Below, piece by piece: positions 1-5,480 of a stretch of DNA of 7,653 bases. The notes under the pieces are model-generated. The model saw only the letters and a list, made by a program, of their open reading frames with translations. It was not told where the DNA came from and searched no databases. The position numbers were made by a program, and so were the translations under genes. Origin of the DNA: Eubacteriales Family XIII. Incertae Sedis bacterium (GTDB taxonomy: Bacteria > Bacillota > Clostridia > Peptostreptococcales > Anaerovoracaceae). Position 1 is the stretch's first letter, and the number at the start of each line of letters is the position of its first letter. The stretch is from positions 1-7,653 of the forward strand of contig JAISZM010000182.1 of NCBI GenBank assembly GCA_031269205.1, written 5' to 3'.

Positions 1-824
1 ACCTTCTTGCACGCGGCCGGCACGTTGACCTCGGGGTTCTGCGTTTCGGCGGCCGAGAGGCCGACTATCTCCGAACCTTGGAAGTTGACGAGCGTCCATA
101 TCATGAGCGTTATCATGACGACGCCTCCGCGCGGGAAGAGCTGGTGCATGATGTCCTCGCCCATGTTCGGCAAGATCGCCTGCGTACCGACGAAGCCCGC
201 TCCGATATCCGCCGTCATGTCGTTGCCCTCAAAATGCGCGCCGCTGTTCGTTATTCCGAAGAATATGAGTATGCCGAAAATAATGAACAGGATGATCGCG
301 AATATCTTGATGATGGCGAGGATGGACTCCAGGTGGCCGAACCATTTGACGTGGAAGATGTTGATGAGCGTCAGCAGAGCCAACGCGATGATGCCCCAGA
401 GGAACGTGAGCATGGGCGTGCTCTCATACGCGGGGTTGATGTTTTTGATGAGCGCGTTGACGAAGATGGCCGTGGCGAGCGCCTCGGACGGGATGTAGCA
501 TACCCAGTTCGCCCAGAAGGCCCATCCTATACCGGCCGACGCCGTGTCGCCCATAAACTCGCGCGTGTAGGACACGAACGAGCCGCGCCGCGGTATGTTG
601 ACGAGCAGTTCCGCAAATGACTGCATGACGCCGTAGATGGTGATTCCAGCTATGGCGTACGTTATGAGGATTGCGCCGGGTCCCATCTCGTTGAATGTGT
701 AGCCCAGCTCCAAGAAATAACATGAACCGATAATGCCGCCGAGCGCTATGAGCGAGACGTGCCACGGCATGATGCCGCGGTTCAGCGTCCGTTCACTCTG
801 CTCAACCCGTCTTTCCTGTGCCAT
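1..824 (-). CDS. AAT-type (LysP/AroP-like) amino-acid permease, 3' end missing
   Basis: Amino-acid permease of the APC superfamily, AAT-like branch, predicted to carry amino acids across the cytoplasmic membrane. The first 274 residues are visible and the C-terminus lies beyond the window. A short charged N-terminus (about residues 1-18) leads into the first helix with the family glycine motif (SLIALGGIIGS, residues 24-34), then GPG at 48-50 and an 'AELLVNIPRRGSF' segment near 71-83, matching the family pattern E-x5-P-x-x-GSF. Residues 249-269 match the helix 6-7 loop signature (GSEIVGLSAAE, then NP and VP). About seven membrane segments are visible. The start at 824 is supported by a strong ribosome binding site (AGGAGGT, 834-840) nine bases upstream. 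It follows the other permease gene after 80 bp with no terminator between, so co-transcription is likely. Substrate cannot be told from the sequence. Confidence 0.9.
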   Translation of the reverse strand, partial: MAQERRVEQSERTLNRGIMPWHVSLIALGGIIGSCYFLELGYTFNEMGPGAILITYAIAGITIYGVMQSFAELLVNIPRRGSFVSYTREFMGDTASAGIGWAFWANWVCYIPSEALATAIFVNALIKNINPAYESTPMLTFLWGIIALALLTLINIFHVKWFGHLESILAIIKIFAIILFIIFGILIFFGITNSGAHFEGNDMTADIGAGFVGTQAILPNMGEDIMHQLFPRGGVVMITLMIWTLVNFQGSEIVGLSAAETQNPEVNVPAACKK

Positions 825-833
825 ATATACCTG

Positions 834-840
834 ACCTCCT
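834..840 (-). promoter_or_regulatory. Ribosome binding site of the distal permease
   Basis: A full AGGAGGT Shine-Dalgarno sequence lies nine bases before the ATG at 824. It fixes the start of the truncated permease gene. Confidence 0.85.
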
Positions 841-860
841 TTGTTTATCTGACCTGCAGA

Positions 861-880
861 CCTTACCAAATACTGTTGCC
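861..880. promoter_or_regulatory. Copy of the CAAATACTGT element between the permease genes
   Basis: The 10-mer CAAATACTGT (867-876 on the plus strand), preceded by CCTT and followed by TG, recurs in the leader of the upstream permease gene (2738-2747), there also preceded by CCTT and followed by GTTG. The copy here is a half site: the second arm (ACAGTAT), present at 2753-2759, is missing. It could be a regulator site or a shared RNA element; function is inferred only from recurrence and position. Confidence 0.3.
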
Positions 881-904
881 GATAATTTTTTCTTGACTAG
901 GGTG

Positions 905-2590
905 TCACGCCGCCTTTTCATCCTTGGCGTCGTCGACTTTTTTCCACACCAGGTAGAATACCAGGGCGAGGGCGAGCGCTATAGCCGTGGCTATGCGTAT
1001 GCCCGTCCACATGGCCTCCTGCGAGCCGAAGAGCGTCATGTCGTAATCGTCAGGGAACGACCAGTCCGCCTCATACCACGGCAGGAAGAAACTGCCGCCC
1101 ACGCCGACGAGACCGAGTATGAGGAAGAGGAAGGACATGCGTTTCATGTCGCCGCGCGCGAGGCGCGTCTTCGGGTTGACGGGGTTGTTCACGGGATCCT
1201 TCTTCGCGAGCCCGCCGAAGAAACGCTTCCATATCGCATAGAGCACGGGACCCGTGATAATGCCCGCCATGCCGCCTATGAAGTAATCCGTCCCATTCAC
1301 GAGGAAGGAGAAGAAGGCGATGCAGATGGGTATGACGCAGATGACGCAGAGGAATTTGTAGCCGCCGGGCGTCTTGAATTTGTAGTCCTCCGGCGGTATC
1401 GTCTTGCGGAGCTTCATCGCGGAGATGTAGACGAGAATGTACGAGGACACGAGCAGGAACACGTCCACGACCACGAGCACGGAGAAGTCGATTCTGCAAA
1501 GGATGAGGTTGACCACCGCCACGGATATTACGGCCACATAGGGCACGCCGTGCTTCTTGTCCACCTTGACCATGAACTTCGGCGCGAGGTTGTCGTCCGC
1601 GAGGGCGAAGAAGCCGCGCGAGCCGGACGCTATGTACGTGTTGAATATGGAGCATTGCGCGACTATCGCGACGACGCCGAAGAATATACCGAGAGCCGGC
1701 GCGACGAAGTGTTCGGGCAACGTGGCATAGCCTATGACGCCCTCTCCCGCGTCGGAGCCCCAGTTGAGGAAACTGAATTCCTCGCCCGCGCCTTTGAACG
1801 CGGACAGAGCCGCCAGCGTCGGAACGATGTACGTGGCCATGATGATGGGCACGGATATGATCGTCGCCCGCGATATGACCTGCGGGTCTTCAAGCTCGCC
1901 CGCAATCGTGGACATCGACTCGTAGCCCGAGTACATCCACATGCCTATCGACAGGCCCGCGCCGATGTAGAAGAACCAGTCGGAACTCGCCTCTATCGGA
2001 TAGGCCGTGATGGGTTCAAAGGGATTGCCGCCCCAGTTCATAAAGCCGACGACGGCCACCATCGTGAACGCCGCTATGACGAAGATCGACAGCGCGTTCG
2101 TCACGATGCCAACATCGCGCACACCTCTGATGTTGATATACATGAACACGAGTATCATCGCGGCCATAAAGCCGTATTTCTGAAGTTCGTTAAAATGAAA
2201 GAGGCCCGCGAGGTATCCACCCGCGAGCACTACGTAGAGCGTGTTGTCGATGTAGATGGAGATCGTGCGCCACCAGCCGGCCTGGAAACCCCAGAACTCG
2301 CCGAGCGCTTCCTGCACCCACTTGTAGTAGCCGCCCTCCTGCGGTCGCGCCGAACCGAGTTCGGAAGCGACAAGCCCGAAAGGCAAGCCCCACACGAACG
2401 GCAGCACGATGAGAAGGATGAGGGTCAGCCCCGGACCCGACTCAGGGATCATGTCCTCGATGCCGTAACACCCGGCCGCGACGAGAGAGAATATCATGAA
2501 CACCACGGTAAAGGTGCTCATCTTGTGCTTTTTGAGCCCTCTTTCCGCGGTATCCATGGCTATCGTCGAATTGTTGGTATCGTATGCCAT
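905..2590 (-). CDS. APC-superfamily permease, PUT-like (amino acid/polyamine), 561 aa
   Basis: Membrane transporter of the APC superfamily, closest in pattern to the PUT-type amino-acid/polyamine permeases. Features seen: ESGPG at 50-54 in the first helix region, the loop ASELGSARPQEGGYYKW at 75-91, a helix-6 motif YSGYESMSTIAGELEDP at 220-236 (the PUT group has W-D-S-[VI]-S-T-L-A-G-E-V), and GSRGFFALADD near 323-333. I count about 14 hydrophobic segments: the usual 12 plus two near 485-504 and 531-549, joined by an acidic, aromatic stretch (PWYEADW, 504-510) and followed by a charged tail ending DEKAA. An in-frame ATG at 2659 exists, but the ATG at 2590 is preferred because AGGAGGT sits just upstream and the protein then begins with a normal short hydrophilic N-terminus. 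It is the first gene of a likely two-permease transcript controlled by the promoter at 2906-2934. Transport of amino acids, polyamines or their exchange products is plausible; the exact substrate is not readable. Confidence 0.92.
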   Translation of the reverse strand: MAYDTNNSTIAMDTAERGLKKHKMSTFTVVFMIFSLVAAGCYGIEDMIPESGPGLTLILLIVLPFVWGLPFGLVASELGSARPQEGGYYKWVQEALGEFWGFQAGWWRTISIYIDNTLYVVLAGGYLAGLFHFNELQKYGFMAAMILVFMYINIRGVRDVGIVTNALSIFVIAAFTMVAVVGFMNWGGNPFEPITAYPIEASSDWFFYIGAGLSIGMWMYSGYESMSTIAGELEDPQVISRATIISVPIIMATYIVPTLAALSAFKGAGEEFSFLNWGSDAGEGVIGYATLPEHFVAPALGIFFGVVAIVAQCSIFNTYIASGSRGFFALADDNLAPKFMVKVDKKHGVPYVAVISVAVVNLILCRIDFSVLVVVDVFLLVSSYILVYISAMKLRKTIPPEDYKFKTPGGYKFLCVICVIPICIAFFSFLVNGTDYFIGGMAGIITGPVLYAIWKRFFGGLAKKDPVNNPVNPKTRLARGDMKRMSFLFLILGLVGVGGSFFLPWYEADWSFPDDYDMTLFGSQEAMWTGIRIATAIALALALVFYLVWKKVDDAKDEKAA

Positions 2591-2594
2591 ATCC

Positions 2595-2601
2595 ACCTCC
2601 T
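2595..2601 (-). promoter_or_regulatory. Ribosome binding site deciding the start of the PUT-like permease
   Basis: AGGAGGT lies four bases before the ATG at 2590 (GGAGG core spaced about five). No comparable site precedes the alternative ATG at 2659, so 2590 is taken as the start. Confidence 0.8.
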
Positions 2602-2740
2602 GATGTTCATGCCGCACTCCGAAAGGAGCGCCACGCCGCTTAGGGTTACAGCCCGTCAAAGGCGCACCACCTACGGATCGCTACGCAAGCGCGCCCCTAA
2701 AGGGGAAGGATTTGCTAAGTTTTGTGTTTGCCTTCATCAA

Positions 2741-2759
2741 ATACTGTGTTGAACAGTAT
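2741..2759. promoter_or_regulatory. 7-5-7 inverted repeat ATACTGT-GTTGA-ACAGTAT
   Basis: Perfect 7-bp arms flank a 5-bp centre, about 150 bp upstream of the permease start codon and about 140 bp downstream of the predicted transcription start. The left arm is part of the CAAATACTGT element that recurs at 867-876, upstream of the second permease gene. It may be a repressor or activator site, or a hairpin in the leader RNA. Confidence 0.4.
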
Positions 2760-2905
2760 GCTCTAAGTGGTAACCCGCGCCGCGCGACGGCGGCATTGCT
2801 CTATCGACTTCTTCCCAATAAATTAAATAAAGATAATTGCTCCGCGCAGCTACGTTCCGCGCTCATGCCGGGGTCGCCCCGGCGACTTACATGTATTATG
2901 AGGAA

Positions 2906-2934
2906 ATTATATGTCAAGCCGCGCGCACTGTCAA
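2906..2934 (-). promoter_or_regulatory. Perfect-consensus sigma-70 promoter for the permease genes
   Basis: On the minus strand TTGACA (2929-2934) is followed after exactly 17 bp by TATAAT (2906-2911), a complete match to the housekeeping promoter consensus. Predicted start of transcription is the A at about 2899. The spacer contains a second TTGACA that abuts the -10 box. The promoter points at the PUT-like permease gene. A palindrome lies 15 bp upstream of the -35 box (2950-2966), so regulation is likely. Confidence 0.8.
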
Positions 2935-2949
2935 TCTCTCAGGGATTAC

Positions 2950-2966
2950 ATTTGTATCTTACAAAT
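2950..2966. promoter_or_regulatory. Operator-like palindrome ATTTGTA-TCT-TACAAAT
   Basis: Perfect 7-bp arms around a 3-bp centre, ending 15 bp upstream of the -35 box of the permease promoter, a position typical of an activator site (centre at about -59 from the predicted start). The 17-bp dyad sits in an AT-rich island inside GC-rich DNA. The TTGTA/TACAA core resembles sites of GntR-type regulators, but the protein that binds cannot be named from this window. Confidence 0.5.
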
Positions 2967-3007
2967 ATTCTGCAAATTCTTTCATTGAATTGCGACCGCC
3001 GCGCGCT

Positions 3008-3610
3008 CTACAGATCCCGGCGGCCCGTGATTGCCCTCGACAGCGTCTCGTCGTCCGTATAGTCGAGGTCGCCGCCTACGGGAATGCCGTGCGCTATGCG
3101 CGTGACCCTGATACCGGACGGACGTATGAGACCGGCCGCGTACATGGCTGTCGCCTCGCCTTCGATGTTCGGGTTCGTAGCTACTATGATCTCGCTGACC
3201 TCGCCCGATCCCTGCAATCTGACGATGAGCGAGCGCAGGTTGATGTCGTCGGGACCGACGCCGTCCATCGGCGATATGACGCCGTGCAGCACGTGGTACA
3301 GACCCCGGAACTCCTTCATGCGCTCGATGGCCGCGACATCCTTCGGCGTCTCGACGACGCAGACGACGGAGCGGTCGCGCGAGGGGTCGGAGCATATCGC
3401 GCAGGGATCGGAGTCCGTGAGGTTGCCGCACACGGAACAGTAGACGAGTTCCTTTTTGGCGACAGTGATGGCGTCGGCCATCGAAAACGCCTCTTCATCG
3501 CTCATCGAAACGATGTGGAACGCGAGCCGCTGCGCCGTCTTGCCGCCGATGCCGGGCAGGCGCGAGAGTTCCGCTATAAGTTTTGCCAGAGGCCTCGGGT
3601 AGCTGTTCAT
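3008..3610 (-). CDS. recR: Recombination mediator RecR
   Basis: RecR of the RecFOR pathway, which helps load RecA on gapped, SSB-coated DNA; cytoplasmic. The 200-residue length is standard. The helix-hairpin-helix is at about 18-33 (LPGIGGKTAQRLAFHI). The zinc-binding cysteines are C58, C61, C70 and C73. The Toprim domain begins near 80 (VVCVVETPKD) and includes NPNIEGEATAMY (about 144-155). The C-terminal conserved motif GIPVGGDLDYTDDETLSRA precedes the end. The start ATG (3608-3610) shares its A with the ebfC stop codon (TGATG arrangement), so translation is probably coupled. Last gene of the dnaX-ebfC-recR cluster; no clear terminator follows it before the permease control region. Confidence 0.97.
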   Translation of the reverse strand: MNSYPRPLAKLIAELSRLPGIGGKTAQRLAFHIVSMSDEEAFSMADAITVAKKELVYCSVCGNLTDSDPCAICSDPSRDRSVVCVVETPKDVAAIERMKEFRGLYHVLHGVISPMDGVGPDDINLRSLIVRLQGSGEVSEIIVATNPNIEGEATAMYAAGLIRPSGIRVTRIAHGIPVGGDLDYTDDETLSRAITGRRDL

Positions 3611-3984
3611 CAGAAAGGCAGGTTCAGCCCTCCCGTCACCTTCTCCATCTCGGACTGCGATATCTCTTCTATTTGCCGTATCGCCTCGTTCACGGCGACG
3701 ATGATGAGGTCCTGCAGCATTTCGGGATCGTCTTTGTCCATCACGTCGGGATCGATCTTGACGGAAACGAGTTCTTTTTTCCCGTTAACCGTGACGGCCA
3801 CGGCGCCTCCGCCCGCGGTCGCCTCCGCTTCTTTCTTATCTATCTCCTCCTGCACGGCGTCCATCTGCGCCTGCATTGCCGCGAACTGCTGCATCTGCTG
3901 CGCCTGCTGCATCTGCTGCGACTTGCGTCCGCCGCCTCCGCCGCCCTGCGGTTTCCTGCGACCCGCTTTCATTCCTTTACCCAT
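3610..3984 (-). CDS. ebfC: YbaB/EbfC-family nucleoid-associated protein
   Basis: Small dimeric DNA-binding protein of the YbaB/EbfC family, 124 residues, encoded as usual between dnaX and recR. The conserved core runs from about residue 60 to the end: VAVTVNGKKELVSVKIDPDV, then the helix EMLQDLIIVAVNEAIRQIEE, then VTGGLNLPF at the C-terminus. A helix rich in Gln and Met (about 22-50) leads into it, as in other members. The N-terminal 20 residues are basic with a run of six glycines, longer than the short 'MGKG' beginning I know from relatives. The ATG at 3984 follows AGGAG seven bases upstream. The gene begins 42 bp after dnaX and overlaps recR by one base. Confidence 0.93.
   Translation of the reverse strand: MGKGMKAGRRKPQGGGGGGRKSQQMQQAQQMQQFAAMQAQMDAVQEEIDKKEAEATAGGGAVAVTVNGKKELVSVKIDPDVMDKDDPEMLQDLIIVAVNEAIRQIEEISQSEMEKVTGGLNLPF
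3886..3921. repeat. 18-bp tandem repeat inside ebfC
   Basis: Two adjacent 18-bp units (3886-3903 and 3904-3921), identical at 17 positions, encode QQMQQA and QQMQQF-type hexapeptides in the Gln/Met-rich helix. The phase keeps the reading frame, so copy number could change without breaking the gene. Confidence 0.7.
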
Positions 3985-4026
3985 GTGTATTCTCCTTTTG
4001 CTTGGTTTTGATTATAGTTGTGCGTA

Positions 4027-5175
4027 TCATCCCTGAACAGCGTCTTTTTCACCTTTGCTGTCCGACATCTCCACTATCGCGACTTCGAGCAGTACGCGAG
4101 GGTGAGGGGACCAGCGGCTGTCGTTCAGGAGTTTGGAGAGGCGGTAGATGCTCGCGTTGATAAACTCGACGCTGTAGGCGTCAGTGCCGCGGCGAATCTC
4201 CGCTATGCTCTCCGCCGAGCGGCCGACGACGCGCTCGGGGTTCTTCACGAACTTGATGAGCAGCGCGCTGTGGAGCCAGTCTATCCATTCCTCGACGACG
4301 CGACGCTCCTCCTTGCCTTCGGCGAGTATCTCGCTCAGCTTCACGAGAGCCTCGGCCGTGCGGCCCGCGTGGACCTCTTCTGTCAGCGCGGCCACGGCGC
4401 TGTCGCCCGGACTGCCGAGCACGTCGAGGACGAGTTCACGCGTGAGTTTCTGCTCGCCCGAGGTCACGCACTGTTCGAGCAGGCTCATGCCGTCGCGCAC
4501 GGAACCGTCCGCGCTCCGGGCGAGCAGAGCGAGCGCGTCGGCGTCGGCGTCCACGCCGAGTTTGCGCGTAACGGCGGCCATGCCGGCTTCGATCTCATCC
4601 GCGGGTACGCGGCGAAAGTCGAAGCGTTGGCAGCGCGACAGTATCGTCTGCGGGAGCTTGTTCGGCTCCGTCGTGCAGAGTATGAACAGTATGTTTTCGG
4701 GCGGCTCCTCAAGCGTCTTCAGCAGGGCGTTGAAGGCCTGCTTGGAAAACTCGTGTACTTCGTCGAAGATAAAGACGCGCTTGCGGCCGAGCTGCGGCGG
4801 GTAGACGAGCATCTCCCTCAGGTCGCGCACGTCGTCGACACTGTTGTTGGACGCGGCGTCTATCTCGGCCACATCCACAAAGACGCCGTTTTTTATCTCG
4901 ACGCAGTGCTCGCAGACGCCGCAGGGCCGCGCCCGGCCGTCCTCGGCGATCTCGCCGTCGCCGCCGTTCAGGCAGTTCACTCCCTTCGCGAGCAGACGGG
5001 CTATCGTCGTCTTGCCCGTGCCGCGCGTACCGCTGAACAGATAGGCGTGGCCGACGTTGCCCGTCCGTATCTGGCTTTTCAGCACTCTCACGATGTGCTG
5101 CTGACCGAGTATTTCATCGAAGGTTTCGGGCCGAAAGCGCCGGTATATCGCTATGTATCTGTCCTGACCGTCCAT
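4027..5175 (-). CDS. dnaX: DNA polymerase III clamp-loader subunit DnaX, gamma-like only (382 aa)
   Basis: ATPase subunit of the clamp loader that opens the sliding clamp onto primed DNA. Seen in order: the typical start (YRRFRPETFDEILGQQHI, 11-28), Walker A GTRGTGKTT (49-57), zinc-site cysteines C68, C85, C88 and C91, Walker B VFIFDEVH (134-141), sensor-1 region CTTEP (167-171), the SRC arginine-finger motif (180-182), and sensor 2 GSVRD (224-228). A helical collar region runs to about residue 372. The protein stops there, whereas most DnaX proteins continue with tau domains for DnaB and Pol III alpha. Only 42 bp separate its stop from ebfC. The ATG at 5175 is chosen by homology. The frame is open further upstream to 5448, but that part overlaps the SRP RNA gene. 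Its nearest purine-rich site (GGGAG, 5189-5193) is 13 bases off, so initiation may be weak. Confidence 0.93.
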   Translation of the reverse strand: MDGQDRYIAIYRRFRPETFDEILGQQHIVRVLKSQIRTGNVGHAYLFSGTRGTGKTTIARLLAKGVNCLNGGDGEIAEDGRARPCGVCEHCVEIKNGVFVDVAEIDAASNNSVDDVRDLREMLVYPPQLGRKRVFIFDEVHEFSKQAFNALLKTLEEPPENILFILCTTEPNKLPQTILSRCQRFDFRRVPADEIEAGMAAVTRKLGVDADADALALLARSADGSVRDGMSLLEQCVTSGEQKLTRELVLDVLGSPGDSAVAALTEEVHAGRTAEALVKLSEILAEGKEERRVVEEWIDWLHSALLIKFVKNPERVVGRSAESIAEIRRGTDAYSVEFINASIYRLSKLLNDSRWSPHPRVLLEVAIVEMSDSKGEKDAVQG

Positions 5176-5201
5176 TATAATTATCTGTCTCCCGCTCGCC
5201 T

Positions 5202-5234
5202 TATTATTATAATAATAGAGTTTTTCCGGTAATG
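5202..5234 (-). promoter_or_regulatory. Candidate dnaX promoter overlapping an AT palindrome
   Basis: TATAAT on the minus strand (5206-5211) would start transcription about 24 bases before dnaX. The matching -35 region is poor (CATTAC at 5229-5234 with a 17-bp spacer, or TTTCAT at 5232-5237 for an overlapping TATTAT). The -10 lies inside a perfect 16-bp AT-only palindrome (5202-5217) that contrasts with the GC-rich surroundings and could be an operator or simply a melted promoter core. dnaX could also be read from the ffs promoter upstream. Confidence 0.4.
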
Positions 5235-5317
5235 AAACCGCGCGGCGGCTGTCCGGATGTGATCTGCGCCTATCACGGATTGACCCATACCGCAGAGAAC
5301 CGCGCATACGCGTATAT

Positions 5318-5436
5318 GCCGCGGGCGAGACCGGATTGGACCGCGGCACACAACGTGATCCGCTTATCGCTGCTCCCTTCCGGGCCTGACGAGGTTCACG
5401 GGACGCTGTTGCGCGGGACCCGGCCTCGCCCGAGGC
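5318..5436 (-). ncRNA. ffs: Signal recognition particle RNA, short 4.5S type
   Basis: The minus strand carries the universal SRP domain IV: GTCAGGCCCGGAAGGGAGCA and following GC (5369-5390), with the GGAA tetraloop at 5378-5381 and the A/C-rich internal loops that bind the Ffh M domain. It is followed by GTGTGCCG as in the E. coli RNA. The two ends pair into a long helix: 5420-5436 with 5318-5334, 17 positions with one mismatch and one G-U, which gives a hairpin-like RNA of about 119 nt; a few flanking bases may belong to it (5' end about 5443-5446 from the promoter). There is no room for an Alu domain, so this is the short form. It sits between fumC and dnaX; ffs next to dnaX is a known arrangement (Bacillus scr). 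It acts with Ffh and FtsY in co-translational membrane targeting. Confidence 0.93.
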
Positions 5437-5451
5437 ACGTCCCAACAACTC

Positions 5452-5480
5452 AGTATACTAAACCATGCGCGCCGGGTCAA
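5452..5480 (-). promoter_or_regulatory. ffs promoter inside the 3' end of fumC
   Basis: TTGACC (5475-5480), a 17-bp spacer and TATACT (5452-5457) form a strong sigma-70 type promoter on the minus strand. The -35 box and most of the spacer lie within the last fumC codons, and the fumC stop codon (5458-5460) falls in the spacer. Predicted start is at 5443-5446, just before the SRP RNA helix, as expected for an abundant stable RNA. Confidence 0.75.

Larger units (their letters stand above)
2591..2899 (-). promoter_or_regulatory. Long structured 5' leader of the permease transcript
   Basis: The stretch between the predicted transcription start (about 2899) and the permease start codon is about 309 nt and holds no convincing gene. 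On the minus strand it can form, in order: a 7-bp GC hairpin (2867-2883, GCCGGGG/CCCCGGC with a 3-nt loop), a 5-bp hairpin (2778-2792), a 7-bp hairpin (2741-2759) and a 7-bp hairpin (2614-2631, one G-U pair) about 12 bases before the ribosome binding site. A short CCCCT/AGGGG repeat lies at 2694-2705. No riboswitch class was recognised, and no stem is followed by a U-tract. A weak 21-codon frame beginning near 2866 has no ribosome binding site. Confidence 0.35.

Noticed and set aside
818..2752. Long plus-strand open frame (644 codons) opposite the PUT-like permease gene
   Set aside because: It is antisense to a clear membrane transporter, its product is an implausible Arg/His/Glu-rich sequence with no recognisable domain, and it is the kind of shadow frame produced by GC-rich codon use.
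2741..2759. LexA/SOS box
   Set aside because: CTGT and ACAG half sites are present, but the spacing is five rather than eight bases and the downstream gene is a transporter, so SOS control is not supported.
2764..2780. T-box-like string (AAGTGGTAACCCGCG) on the plus strand
   Set aside because: It only loosely matches the T-box consensus and points away from the permease genes toward the antisense of recR, with no plus-strand gene to control.
2969..3007. Rho-independent terminator after recR
   Set aside because: Only a weak AATTC/GAATT repeat with no GC stem or U-tract is present, so I did not annotate a terminator.
4027..4062. Possible programmed frameshift at GAAAAAG near the end of dnaX
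   Set aside because: Both alternative frames stop within about 30 codons, at or just inside ebfC, so no tau-like domain could result; the heptamer also differs from the E. coli AAAAAAG.
5223..5250. Terminator after the SRP RNA (CCGC/GCGG stem followed by TTTC)
   Set aside because: The stem is four base pairs and the U-run only three, too weak to claim.
5176..5448. Extension of dnaX to an upstream ATG at 5448
   Set aside because: The extra residues do not resemble DnaX, and the DNA is fully explained by the SRP RNA gene and the dnaX promoter region. The family start motif follows the ATG at 5175.
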